From: CAZKVJ01 sp964556225
GTDB lineage: Bacteria; Actinomycetota; Acidimicrobiia; Acidimicrobiales; Ilumatobacteraceae
Direction of reading: 5' to 3'
Assembly: GCA_964556225.1 (NCBI GenBank)
Contig: CAZKVJ010000024.1
Location: forward strand, 1 to 39,126
Length of the DNA stretch: 39,126 nt
Part shown: in pieces, positions 10,935 to 17,934 of the stretch
How positions within the stretch are numbered: position 1 is the stretch's first letter
Layout of the letters: each line of letters starts with the position of its first letter
The notes under the pieces: generated by a model
Seen by the model: the letters and a program-made list of their open reading frames with translations, nothing else
Database searches by the model: none
Told to the model about the DNA's origin: nothing
Translations under genes and position numbers: made by a program

Positions 10935-11293
10935 TCGCCCGTCCCGAACCGGCGGTGGAAGCACGTGCGCTCGCCCGTGTGGCAGGCGCCGCGGCCCTCC
11001 TGCTCGACGAGGAACAGCAGGGTGTCGCCGTCGCAGTCGTACCAGGCCTCGCGCACCAGCTGGCGGTCGCCGCTGGTGTCGCCCTTGCGCCACAGCTCCT
11101 GGCGGCTGCGGCTCCAGTAGACCATCTGCCCCTCGGCGAAGGTGCGGGCCAGGCTCTCGGCGTTCATCCACGCCATCATCAGCACGTCCCTGGTGACGAC
11201 GTCCTGAGCGATGGCCGGCACCAGCCCGTCGGCGTTGAAGCGCACGGCAGCGAGCTGGTCGGGGGTGGCGTCGATGCGCACTCCGGTCGCCAT
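10931..11293 (-). CDS. hisI: Phosphoribosyl-AMP cyclohydrolase
   Basis: The third step of histidine synthesis, opening the adenine ring of PR-AMP. It has 120 residues, the usual size of the monofunctional enzyme (no HisE domain fused). Motifs include LMMAWMNAESLARTFAEGQ, YWSRSRQELWRKGDTSG, the metal-binding DCDGD, and the C-terminal cysteine region HTGERTCFHRRF. The ATG at 11293 lies 13 nt after the GroES-like stop and CAGGAT lies 7 nt before it. The gene is separated from the main his operon (13704-17524) by about 2.4 kb and sits in an operon with trpE. Confidence 0.95.
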   Translation of the reverse strand: MATGVRIDATPDQLAAVRFNADGLVPAIAQDVVTRDVLMMAWMNAESLARTFAEGQMVYWSRSRQELWRKGDTSGDRQLVREAWYDCDGDTLLFLVEQEGRGACHTGERTCFHRRFGTGE

Positions 11294-11306
11294 GGCCGGG
11301 ATCCTG

Positions 11307-11636
11307 TCAGAGGTAGAGCCCGGTGTGGGTCTCGATACGGCTCGACGCCACGGCATGGATGTCGCGCTCTCGCAGCATGATGTAGTCGGTGCCGCCGACT
11401 TCGACCTCGTAGCGGTCCTCGGGGCTGAACAGCACGCGGTCGCCGACCTCGACGCTGCGCACGTTCTGGCCCAGTGCGACGACCTCGGCCCACACCAGCC
11501 GCTTCGAGAGCTGTGCCGTGGCCGGGATGAGGATGCCACCCGAGCTGCGGCGCTCGCCGTCACGCTCCGGGATGCGCACCAGCAACCGGTCGTTCAGCAT
11601 CTTGATCGGGAGCTTCTCGTCGTCGGCGATCGCCAC
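11307..11636 (-). CDS. GroES/Cpn10-like protein
   Basis: A 109-residue protein with the Cpn10 fold throughout: NDRLLVRIPE at about residues 14-23, a mobile-loop equivalent SSGGILIP carrying the hydrophobic tripeptide that GroES uses to dock on GroEL, WAEVVALGQ, VGDRVLFSPED and a closing YIMLRERDIHAV. Cpn10 proteins are usually about 95-100 residues. No groEL lies next to it; the neighbours are hisI and trpE, so this may be a paralogue rather than the main co-chaperonin. The GTG at 11636 lies 8 nt after TACCGT on the minus strand. A later ATG at the MLNDRLL position is an alternative start. Confidence 0.8.
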   Translation of the reverse strand: MAIADDEKLPIKMLNDRLLVRIPERDGERRSSGGILIPATAQLSKRLVWAEVVALGQNVRSVEVGDRVLFSPEDRYEVEVGGTDYIMLRERDIHAVASSRIETHTGLYL

Positions 11637-11644
11637 GGCCGGGC

Positions 11645-11654
11645 ACGGTACCGT
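11645..11654. promoter_or_regulatory. Palindromic shared -10 element for divergent genes
   Basis: ACGGTACCGT is a perfect 10-bp palindrome, so TACCGT is read on both strands. It lies 8 nt before the GroES-like GTG (minus) and 7 nt before the hydrolase ATG (plus). The two divergent leaderless-type promoters therefore share the same bases. Confidence 0.55.
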
Positions 11655-11661
11655 CTGTTCG

Positions 11662-12279
11662 ATGCGGATCGAAACCGTCGGCCTGCGCACCGGTGACGGG
11701 CTGCGCCTCGACGCCGACGTGGCCCGCGCCGACGTGCCCTCCGGCGCCGCCGTGATCACCCACCCGCACCCGCTGTACGGCGGCAACCGCCAGCACCCCG
11801 TGGTCGGCGCCCTCTTCTCCGCCCTGGCCGGGGCCGGGTGGACGGTGGTGCGATTCGACTTCCGCGGCGTCGGCGCCTCCGAGGGCCGCCACGGCGGCGG
11901 GGCCGACGAGCGGACGGACGTGCTGGCCGGCGTCGACCTGCTCGCCGCCGAGGTGCCCGGTGTGCCGGTGTGGCTCCTCGGGTACTCGTTCGGCGCCGCA
12001 GTCGAGCTGAACGTGGGCGACGACCGGGTGGCGGGCTGGGTCGGCGTCGCGCCCCCACTCGGCGTGCTCCCCGGCGCACCGGTGGCCGCCGCTGACCTCC
12101 GGCCGAAGCTGCTGCTCGTGCCGGAGCACGACCAATACACGTCGCCGGCCACGACGGCGGAGCTCACCGCCGAGTGGCACGCCACCACCGTCGAGGTGGT
12201 GCCGATGGCCGACCACTTCCTGACCGGTCACGTCGATCGGGTGGCCGAGCGCACGCTCATTTGGCTCCGCGGGCGCTGA
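11662..12279 (+). CDS. Alpha/beta hydrolase, short-chain type
   Basis: A 205-residue alpha/beta-hydrolase of the compact type. The oxyanion-region motif is HPHPLYGGN at about residues 34-42. RFDFRGVGASEG follows, and the nucleophile elbow is GYSFGA, giving the serine. The probable acid is in PEHDQYTS and the histidine in MADHFLTGH near the C-terminus, so a complete catalytic triad is visible. Related proteins are esterase-like and their substrates are mostly unknown. The ATG lies 7 nt after TACCGT. The gene converges on the VOC-protein gene with a 15-nt gap. Confidence 0.88.
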   Translation: MRIETVGLRTGDGLRLDADVARADVPSGAAVITHPHPLYGGNRQHPVVGALFSALAGAGWTVVRFDFRGVGASEGRHGGGADERTDVLAGVDLLAAEVPGVPVWLLGYSFGAAVELNVGDDRVAGWVGVAPPLGVLPGAPVAAADLRPKLLLVPEHDQYTSPATTAELTAEWHATTVEVVPMADHFLTGHVDRVAERTLIWLRGR

Positions 12280-12294
12280 CCGCCCGCCACCGGC

Positions 12295-12654
12295 TCAGCC
12301 GTGGACGGCGATGCAGAACTCGTTGCCCTCCGGATCGGCCATGACCCGCCACCGAAACCCGGCGATCTCGTGCGACTCGAGGTGTGAGCCGCCCAGCTCC
12401 TCGATGCGGGCCTGGGCGACGTCGAGGTCGGCGACCCCGGTGTCGAGGTGGAGGCGGTTGCGCCCCGGCGTCGGGTCGGCCACCACCTGCAGTGCCACCG
12501 ACACCCCACCCTCGTGCTGGGGCGCCAGCCAGCAGAAGCCGGGGAGCTCCATCGCCACGTCGACGCCCAGCACCGCACCCCAGAACGCCTTCTCCCGCTC
12601 CATGTCGACCACGTTGATCACCACGGATCCCACGGTTGCCACTCGCTCTGCCAT
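12295..12654 (-). CDS. VOC superfamily (glyoxalase/bleomycin-resistance fold) protein
   Basis: A 119-residue single vicinal-oxygen-chelate domain pair: the first beta-alpha-beta unit starts GSVVINVVDMEREKAFWGAVLG, and the second carries LHLDTGVADLDVAQARIEELGG and DPEGNEFCIA. The DPEGN-F-C ending is typical of glyoxalase-like proteins of unassigned substrate. The ATG has AGGAGG 7 nt upstream, one of the few clear Shine-Dalgarno sites here, and starts 11 nt after the aldo-keto reductase stop, so it is probably the second gene of that operon. Confidence 0.88.
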   Translation of the reverse strand: MAERVATVGSVVINVVDMEREKAFWGAVLGVDVAMELPGFCWLAPQHEGGVSVALQVVADPTPGRNRLHLDTGVADLDVAQARIEELGGSHLESHEIAGFRWRVMADPEGNEFCIAVHG

Positions 12655-12665
12655 GTCCTGGCCTC

Positions 12666-13640
12666 CTATCCGACGGCGTGCTCGATGCGCTCGACCACCT
12701 CGGGGGTGAGGAGCGGGACCACGTCGAGCGCAGCGAAGTTCTCGACCACCTGCGACGCCCGGCTGGCACCCGTGATCACCGAGGTCACATGGGGGTTCAG
12801 GGTGCACCAGGCCAGCGCCAGCTGGGCCATCGTGCAGCCCAGCTCGTCGGCGATCGGGCGCAGGCGCTCGACCCTGGCCAGCTCGGCCGGGTCGGTCAGA
12901 CGCTTCGCCAGCCACCCGTACCCCGCCAGCGCGGCCCGGCTGTCCTCGGGCACGCCGTCGCGGTACTTGCCGGTGAGCAGGCCGCTGGCCAGCGGACTCC
13001 AGATCGTCGTGCCGAGCCCGATGTCCTCGTAGAGCCGGGCGTACTCCCGCTCGACGCGCCGGCGGGCCAGCAGGTTGTACTGCGGCTGCTCGACGACGGG
13101 CTTGTGCAGGTGATGGCGCTCGGCGATCTCCCATGCAGCTCGGATCTCGTCGGCGGTCCACTCGCTGGTCCCCCAGTAGAGGACCTTGCCCCGCGAGACC
13201 AGGTCGCTCATCGCCCAGACCGTCTCCTCGAGCGGTGTGTGGGGGTCGGCGCGGTGGCAGTAGAGGATGTCGACGAAGTCCGTGCGGAGCCGCTCGAGGC
13301 AGGCTTCGATCGACGAGTGCAGGTACTTGCGGTTCAGCGTCGTGCGCATGTTGGGGACCCCGTGGATGCCCCAGAACACCTTCGTCGACAGCACGTAGGA
13401 CCAGCGCGGCCAGCCGAGCTGCTCGATGACCCGCCCCATGATCGCCTCGGACTCACCACCGGCGTAGGCCTCGGCGTTGTCGTAGAAGTTGCAGCCGGCG
13501 TCATGAGCGGCCTGCATGCACTCGAGCGCGGTGTCGTCCTTCAGCTGGGCATCGAAGGTGACCCACGAGCCGAACGACAGCACGGAGAGCTGGAGTCCGG
13601 AACGACCCATGCGGCGATACGTCATCGGGGTGGTCGGCAC
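12666..13640 (-). CDS. Aldo/keto reductase, Kv-beta-like
   Basis: An NADPH-dependent oxidoreductase of the aldo/keto reductase superfamily, 324 residues. The N-terminus (MTYRRMGRSGLQLSVLSFGSW) resembles the voltage-gated potassium-channel beta-subunit-like AKRs. The catalytic tetrad is visible: Asp and Tyr in FYDNAEAYAGGESE, Lys in STKVFWG, and His in LYCHRADPHTP. NADP-binding residues near the end are in SVITGASRASQVVEN. The GTG at 13640 follows TACTGT by 8 nt. The gene forms a likely operon with the VOC protein. The physiological substrate is not evident. Confidence 0.9.
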   Translation of the reverse strand: MPTTPMTYRRMGRSGLQLSVLSFGSWVTFDAQLKDDTALECMQAAHDAGCNFYDNAEAYAGGESEAIMGRVIEQLGWPRWSYVLSTKVFWGIHGVPNMRTTLNRKYLHSSIEACLERLRTDFVDILYCHRADPHTPLEETVWAMSDLVSRGKVLYWGTSEWTADEIRAAWEIAERHHLHKPVVEQPQYNLLARRRVEREYARLYEDIGLGTTIWSPLASGLLTGKYRDGVPEDSRAALAGYGWLAKRLTDPAELARVERLRPIADELGCTMAQLALAWCTLNPHVTSVITGASRASQVVENFAALDVVPLLTPEVVERIEHAVG

Positions 13641-13648
13641 GCCCGCCG

Positions 13649-13654
13649 ACAGTA
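13649..13654 (-). promoter_or_regulatory. -10 box of the aldo/keto reductase operon
   Basis: TACTGT on the minus strand, 8 nt before the GTG start at 13640. It lies between the large palindrome (13675-13723) and the gene. Confidence 0.45.
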
Positions 13655-13674
13655 CCCGAGCCCACCCCCTCCCC

Positions 13675-13723
13675 GTTCTGGTCCCAGGAAGTAGCGCTCA
13701 GCGCTACTTCCTGGGACCAGAAC
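13675..13723. repeat. Perfect 49-nt palindrome, copy 1
   Basis: Two exactly complementary 24-nt arms (13675-13698 and 13700-13723) around a single central C at 13699. The core of the arm reads TCCCAGGAAGTAGCGCT. The second copy lies at 29201-29247 with the opposite central base, so the two are in inverted orientation. The left flank of both copies has the same pyrimidine-rich run (CCCACCC, then CTCCCC). The right part of this copy is translated as the last codons and the TAG stop of hisF. It probably folds as an RNA hairpin and may act as a bidirectional terminator, but no U-tract is present. Confidence 0.9.
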
Positions 13724-14495
13724 CGCGAGATCGGGGGGCGGGGCGCACCGTGATGCCGGACGCGGCCATCAGCGCCTTGGCCTCGGCGATGGTGTGCTCG
13801 CCGAAGTGGAAGATCGACGCCGCCAGCACGGCCTCGGCGTGACCGTCGCGGACACCCTCGACGAGGTGCTCGAGCGTGCCGACCCCACCGCTGGCGATCA
13901 CCGGCACGTCGACGGTGTCGGACACGGCGCGGGTCAGCGCCAGATCGAAGCCCTCACGCGTGCCGTCGCGGTCCATCGACGTGAGCAGGATCTCGCCGGC
14001 GCCCAGCTCGGTGGCTCGCACGGCCCACGCCAGCGCGTCGATGCCGGTCGGGGTGCGACCACCATGGACGAAGACCTCCCACCCCGCGCCCGGGCGCGCC
14101 TTGGCATCGATCGCACACACCACGCACTGGGCCCCGAACTCGCCGGCGATCTCGGTGATCAGCGCCGGACGGTCCACGGCCGCGGTGTTCACGCTCACCT
14201 TGTCGGCCCCGGCCCGCAGCATCCGCCGGGCGTCCTCGGCCGAGCGGATCCCGCCGCCCACCGTGAACGGGATGAACACCTGCTCGGCCGTGCGGTACAC
14301 GACGTCCACCATGGTGTCGCGCTGGTCGGAGCTGGCCGTGATGTCGAGGAAGACGAGCTCGTCGGCGCCCTCCGTGTCGTAGCGGGCGGCCAGCTCCACC
14401 GGGTCGCCGGCGTCGCGAAGGCCGACGAAGTTGACGCCCTTCACCACCCGACCGCCGGTCACGTCGAGGCACGGGATGACGCGGGCGGCGATCAC
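13704..14495 (-). CDS. hisF: Imidazole glycerol phosphate synthase, cyclase subunit
   Basis: With HisH it forms the heterodimer that makes IGP and AICAR. The 263-residue (beta-alpha)8 barrel has its first catalytic aspartate in IPCLDVTGGRVVKGVNF and the second in SMDRDGTREGF. Phosphate sites are in FTVGGGIRS and VIASGGVGT. The GTG at 14495 overlaps the hisA stop as GTGA. HisF proteins normally end near the GITVRP position. Here about a dozen extra residues follow, and the last five codons (S-G-P-R-K) plus the TAG stop come from the palindrome at 13675-13723, so the original 3' end was probably replaced by insertion of the element. Confidence 0.96.
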   Translation of the reverse strand: MIAARVIPCLDVTGGRVVKGVNFVGLRDAGDPVELAARYDTEGADELVFLDITASSDQRDTMVDVVYRTAEQVFIPFTVGGGIRSAEDARRMLRAGADKVSVNTAAVDRPALITEIAGEFGAQCVVCAIDAKARPGAGWEVFVHGGRTPTGIDALAWAVRATELGAGEILLTSMDRDGTREGFDLALTRAVSDTVDVPVIASGGVGTLEHLVEGVRDGHAEAVLAASIFHFGEHTIAEAKALMAASGITVRPAPRSRGSGPRK

Positions 14496-15247
14496 GGCGC
14501 CACCCCGTCGCCGCTCGGGGCCCGGGCGAGGACCCGCAGCGCGTCGGCCACCGAGAAGCGCCCCTCGTAGAGCGCCTTGCCGGTGATGACCCCCGCCAGC
14601 CCGGCCACGCCGGCGAGCGCGCGGAGGTCGTCGAGCGATGACACCCCTCCGCTGGCGATCACCGGGATCGGCGACACCCGCGCCGCAGCCGCCAGTCCCA
14701 CGGTGTCGGGCCCGAGCAGCGTGCCGTCGCGATCGATGTCGGTGATCACGAACGCGTCCGCCGCTGGGTAGCGCGCGAGCGCGTCCTCGACGCGGACGCC
14801 GCTGCCCTCGGTCCAACCGTGCACGGCCAGCTCCCCACCGCGGTGGTCGAGCCCGACGGCCACCGGGAGGACCTGCGCCGCAGCATCGACGAGCGCGGGG
14901 TCGCGGACCGCGGCCGAGCCCATCACCACCCGAGCGACACCCGCTGCGGCGAGGGCCTCGGCATCGGCCACCGTGCGCACGCCGCCGCCCGTCTGCACGC
15001 TCGCCCGCCCGGCCACGGCGGCGGCGATGGCCGCCACCACCGGCCGGTTCAGCGGATCACCGCTGCGCGCCGCGTCGAGATCGACCACGTGGATCCACGA
15101 GGCACCCGCCGCGGCGAACCCGTCGGCGATGGCCACGGGGTCGTCCCCGTACACGGTCTCGCACCCGTAGTCACCCCGCAGCAACCGCACCGCCCGACCG
15201 GCGCGCACGTCGATCGCCGGGTAGAGCACCGGCCCCGCCCCGCTCAC
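14492..15247 (-). CDS. hisA: ProFAR isomerase (HisA)
   Basis: Isomerises ProFAR to PRFAR in histidine synthesis. The 251-residue barrel has its catalytic aspartates in YPAIDVRAGRAVRL near the start and in ITDIDRDGTLLGPD, with phosphate-binding glycines in QTGGGVR and VIASGGVSS. In actinobacteria the homologue may also act as PriA in tryptophan synthesis; this cannot be decided here, and whether a separate trpF exists is outside the window. The GTG at 15247 overlaps the hisH stop and has GGGAGG upstream. The stop overlaps hisF. Confidence 0.94.
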   Translation of the reverse strand: MSGAGPVLYPAIDVRAGRAVRLLRGDYGCETVYGDDPVAIADGFAAAGASWIHVVDLDAARSGDPLNRPVVAAIAAAVAGRASVQTGGGVRTVADAEALAAAGVARVVMGSAAVRDPALVDAAAQVLPVAVGLDHRGGELAVHGWTEGSGVRVEDALARYPAADAFVITDIDRDGTLLGPDTVGLAAAARVSPIPVIASGGVSSLDDLRALAGVAGLAGVITGKALYEGRFSVADALRVLARAPSGDGVAP

Positions 15248-15876
15248 CGGCCGCCTCCCGCCGCAATGCGCACGAAGCTGGCGAGCAGCGCCAAGCCGAC
15301 CGAGGCCGACTTCTCCGGGTGGAACTGGGTGGCGAACACGTTGCCCAGGCGAAACGCCGCGTTCAGCGGGCCGCCGTAGTCGCACGTGGCGGCCACGACC
15401 GCCGGGTCGTCGGGCACCCCGTGCAGCGAGTGCACGAAGTACACCCACGGCTCGGCGCCGAGACCGGCGAACATCGGATCGTCGGGAGCGGTGAGGTGCA
15501 GCAGGTTCCACTGCATCTGCGGTCGCTTCACGCCCGGGGGGATCCAGCGGATGGTCCCCGGGATGACGCCCAGGCCCGGCGCATCCGGGTCCTCCTCGCT
15601 GGCGTCGAACAGCATCTGCATGCCGACGCAGATCCCCAGGAACGGCCGGCCCGACGCGACGGCGTCGAGCACGCAACCCTGCAGCCCGGCGGCGCGCAGC
15701 GCGCGCATGCAGGCCCCGAACGCCCCGACCCCGGGGAGCACCACGGCGTCGGCGTCGGCGATGCGCGACGGGTCGTCCGTGAGCGCGGCAGCGGCACCGA
15801 CGCGCTGGAGCGCCTTCTCGGCCGAGCGCAGGTTGCCGATGCCGTAGTCGACGACGGCGATCGCCGGCTGGGTCAC
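15244..15876 (-). CDS. hisH: Imidazole glycerol phosphate synthase, glutamine amidotransferase subunit
   Basis: Supplies ammonia from glutamine to HisF. The 210-residue class I amidotransferase begins with AIAVVDYGIGNLRSAEKAL. Its nucleophile cysteine is in LGICVGMQMLF, and its His-Glu pair is in ATQFHPEKSASVG, so the triad is complete. The GTG at 15876 overlaps the hisB stop as GTGA, and the stop overlaps the hisA start in the same way. Confidence 0.95.
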   Translation of the reverse strand: MTQPAIAVVDYGIGNLRSAEKALQRVGAAAALTDDPSRIADADAVVLPGVGAFGACMRALRAAGLQGCVLDAVASGRPFLGICVGMQMLFDASEEDPDAPGLGVIPGTIRWIPPGVKRPQMQWNLLHLTAPDDPMFAGLGAEPWVYFVHSLHGVPDDPAVVAATCDYGGPLNAAFRLGNVFATQFHPEKSASVGLALLASFVRIAAGGGR

Positions 15877-16463
15877 AGCACACCCTTGGTGGACGGCACC
15901 CCGGCGCCGTCGACGCGCACGGCGTCGCGCAGCGACCGCCCAAGCCCCTTGAACGCCGCCTCGATGAGGTGGTGCACGTTGCGCCCGCGCCTCGACGTCA
16001 CGTGGAGGGTGATGCCAGCCGCCGTGGCGAAGCTAGAGACGGCGTGCTCGGCCAGGCTGGGATCGAACGCCGGCTCACCGAGGGGCAGGCACTCGGGGAG
16101 CTCGACCTCCCACACCACGAACGGCCGCCCGGACAGGTCGAGGCCGATCTCGACCAGCGCCTCGTCGAGCGGGTAGAGCCCGCTGGCGAAGCGACGGATG
16201 CCCGCCTTGTCGCCGAGGGCCTCGCGAAACGCCTCTCCCAGCGCGATGGCGGCGTCCTCGACGGTGTGGTGGGTGTCGACGTGCAGGTCGCCGGTGGCGA
16301 TGAGCGTGAGATCGAAGCCGCCGTGGCGGCCGATCTGGTCGAGCATGTGGTCGTAGAACGGGATGCCGGTGGAGATCGACGTGGCGCCGGTGCCGTCGAG
16401 GTCGATCGACACCTCCACCGACGTCTCCTTGGTGGCGCGGGTGCGGCGCGCGGTGCGGTTCAT
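15873..16463 (-). CDS. hisB: Imidazoleglycerol-phosphate dehydratase
   Basis: Dehydrates IGP to imidazole acetol phosphate. The 196-residue monofunctional form has the two metal-binding repeats of the family: FYDHMLDQIGRHGGFDL with DTHHTVEDAAIALGEA, and then HAVSSFATAA with NVHHLIEAAFKGLGRSL. No phosphatase domain is fused. The ATG at 16463 overlaps the hisC stop as ATGA; the open frame continues further upstream, but that would run through hisC. Confidence 0.96.
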   Translation of the reverse strand: MNRTARRTRATKETSVEVSIDLDGTGATSISTGIPFYDHMLDQIGRHGGFDLTLIATGDLHVDTHHTVEDAAIALGEAFREALGDKAGIRRFASGLYPLDEALVEIGLDLSGRPFVVWEVELPECLPLGEPAFDPSLAEHAVSSFATAAGITLHVTSRRGRNVHHLIEAAFKGLGRSLRDAVRVDGAGVPSTKGVL

Positions 16464-17524
16464 CGGTTCACGACCTCCCTCAGGGCGGCGAGGAACTCGT
16501 CGTTCTCCGCCGGGGTGCCCACGGTGACCCGCAGGCAGTCGGTGAGTCGGGGCCAGCCGCTGCAGTCGCGCACCAGCACGCTGCGCGCCAACAGGCCGTC
16601 CCAGACGTCGCGCCCGGGCAGGGTCCGGGGGCGGAAGAGCACGAAGTTGGCGCCACTCGGCCACACGTCGACCGGCAGCGTCAGCAGTGCGGCGGTGATC
16701 CGCTCCCGCTCGGCCACCACCTGCGCCACCCGCGCCTCCATCTCGTCGACGTAGTCGAGCGCCAGCGTGCCGGCGATCTGCTTGGCGGCGTCGAGGTGGT
16801 AGGGCAACGTCACCTTGTCGAGCTCCGCGACGAGCCAGCGCGGACCCACGAGATACCCGAGCCGGGCGGCCGCCATCGACCACGTCTTGGAGAACGTTCG
16901 GGTCACCACGAGCGGACGCGCGTCGTCGACCAAGTCGATCGCGCTCCAGCCGGCGAACTGCCCGTACGCCTCGTCGACCACCACGAGGTGCGGCGCCACG
17001 CGCAGCAGCTCGTGCACGGTCTCGGGCGGCTCGACGAGCCCGGTCGGATTGTTGGGCGAGCACAGGAACGTCACGGCCGGGTCGGACGCCGCGACCACCC
17101 GCTGGACCTCGGCCAGGTCGAGCGAGAAGTCGCGGTGACGCTCTCCCTCGATCACGGTCGCTCCGGTGAGGCGGGCGATGTGGGCGTGCAGCTGGTAGGT
17201 GGGCTCGAACGTGGCCACGACCCGGCCGGGCCCGGCGTAGGTGAGCAAGAGGGTCTGCAGGACCTCGTTGGACCCGTTGGCGGCGAACACCTGGTCCGGC
17301 GCCACGTGATGCAGCTCGGCGATGGCCGCGCGCAGGCGTGTCGCGCTGCGGTCCGGGTACCGGTGCCAGTCGACCCGCGACAGCTCGGCGGCGAAGGCGT
17401 CCCGCCAGGCGGCCGGTGGCGGCTCGGGCGACTCGTTGGTGTTCAGCCGGACGCGCACGTCGACCTGTGGCGAGTGGTAGCCCTCGAGGGCCCTCAAGTC
17501 GTCACGCACGGGAACAGGTCGCAC
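16460..17524 (-). CDS. hisC: Histidinol-phosphate aminotransferase
   Basis: A PLP enzyme converting imidazole acetol phosphate to histidinol phosphate. From the GTG at 17524 it has 354 residues. Family motifs are RLNTNESPEPPP near the start, ANGSNEVLQTLLLTYAGPGR, CSPNNPTG, VVVDEAYGQFAG, and the PLP lysine in TRTFSKTWSMAAARLGY. The start is chosen 8 nt after TAGCCT; the frame itself extends to 17632. It is the first gene of the five-gene his operon. hisG, hisD and hisE are not in the window. Confidence 0.94.
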   Translation of the reverse strand: MRPVPVRDDLRALEGYHSPQVDVRVRLNTNESPEPPPAAWRDAFAAELSRVDWHRYPDRSATRLRAAIAELHHVAPDQVFAANGSNEVLQTLLLTYAGPGRVVATFEPTYQLHAHIARLTGATVIEGERHRDFSLDLAEVQRVVAASDPAVTFLCSPNNPTGLVEPPETVHELLRVAPHLVVVDEAYGQFAGWSAIDLVDDARPLVVTRTFSKTWSMAAARLGYLVGPRWLVAELDKVTLPYHLDAAKQIAGTLALDYVDEMEARVAQVVAERERITAALLTLPVDVWPSGANFVLFRPRTLPGRDVWDGLLARSVLVRDCSGWPRLTDCLRVTVGTPAENDEFLAALREVVNR

Positions 17525-17532
17525 GTCGAGCG

Positions 17533-17538
17533 AGGCTA
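17533..17538 (-). promoter_or_regulatory. -10 box of the his operon
   Basis: TAGCCT on the minus strand, 8 nt before the hisC GTG at 17524. No leader peptide or attenuator fits in this space, so his regulation by classical attenuation is unlikely here. Confidence 0.55.
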
Positions 17539-17612
17539 CCGATGGCCCCGGCCGGGCCGCGAACGGGTTCGACGTCCGCCCGCAGTGCTCGAACCTCGGC
17601 CAGACTGGGCCC

Positions 17613-17813
17613 ATGTCGAGCGCCACCACCACCGCCGCCGAGCTGGCCGCCGCCGCCGATGTGGTGGCGCGCTACCGCGAGCGTGTCGGCGCCCTGGCGA
17701 CGGCCCACGTCGGCACGGAGCGCGACGATCTCGTCGCCGCCATCCACGAGGCGGAGCGAGCGTTGCGCGCCGCTCATCGTCAGCTGTTGCGGGCCGAGAA
17801 GCTCGCCGGCTGA
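17613..17813 (+). CDS. Small helical hypothetical protein
   Basis: A 66-residue alanine-rich, highly charged protein (MSSATTTAAELAAAADVVAR at the start) that should form one or two long helices. It has no signal peptide or membrane segment. The ATG follows a weak CAGACT box by 6 nt and diverges from hisC, and a strong hairpin follows the stop by about 20 nt. Both support a real gene. I do not recognise the family; it could be a small coiled-coil protein. Confidence 0.55.
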   Translation: MSSATTTAAELAAAADVVARYRERVGALATAHVGTERDDLVAAIHEAERALRAAHRQLLRAEKLAG

Positions 17814-17834
17814 CCCCGTTCCCGCCGAGGTCCA

Positions 17835-17858
17835 CACCTGGGCCGAACGGCCCAGGTG
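17835..17858 (+). terminator. Hairpin downstream of the 66-residue gene
   Basis: A perfect 10-bp stem (CACCTGGGCC / GGCCCAGGTG) closes a GAAC tetraloop 21 nt after the stop. No U-tract follows. A second nested inverted repeat (GTCAAG at 17859-17864 with CTTGAC at 17888-17893, enclosing CGCCAC/GTGGCG) follows directly. Confidence 0.55.
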
Positions 17859-17902
17859 GTCAAGATCTCGCCACGGCGCGTGGCGGCCTTGACGAAGTCG
17901 GG

Positions 17903-17934
17903 AAAAATGGCGACGGCCCCCGAAGGGGCCGTCG
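17903..17934 (-). terminator. Intrinsic terminator with UUCG tetraloop
   Basis: On the minus strand CGACGGCCCC pairs with GGGGCCGTCG around a TTCG loop, giving the very stable C(UUCG)G closure. CCA and then TTTTT follow at once. It would end transcripts coming from nth (stop at 18090) or from the candidate small RNA promoter at 18007-18034. Confidence 0.75.

Noticed and set aside
13675..13723. Insertion-sequence terminal repeats
   Set aside because: No transposase lies between or beside the two palindromes; the 15.5 kb between them holds ordinary core genes, so a composite transposon is not supported.
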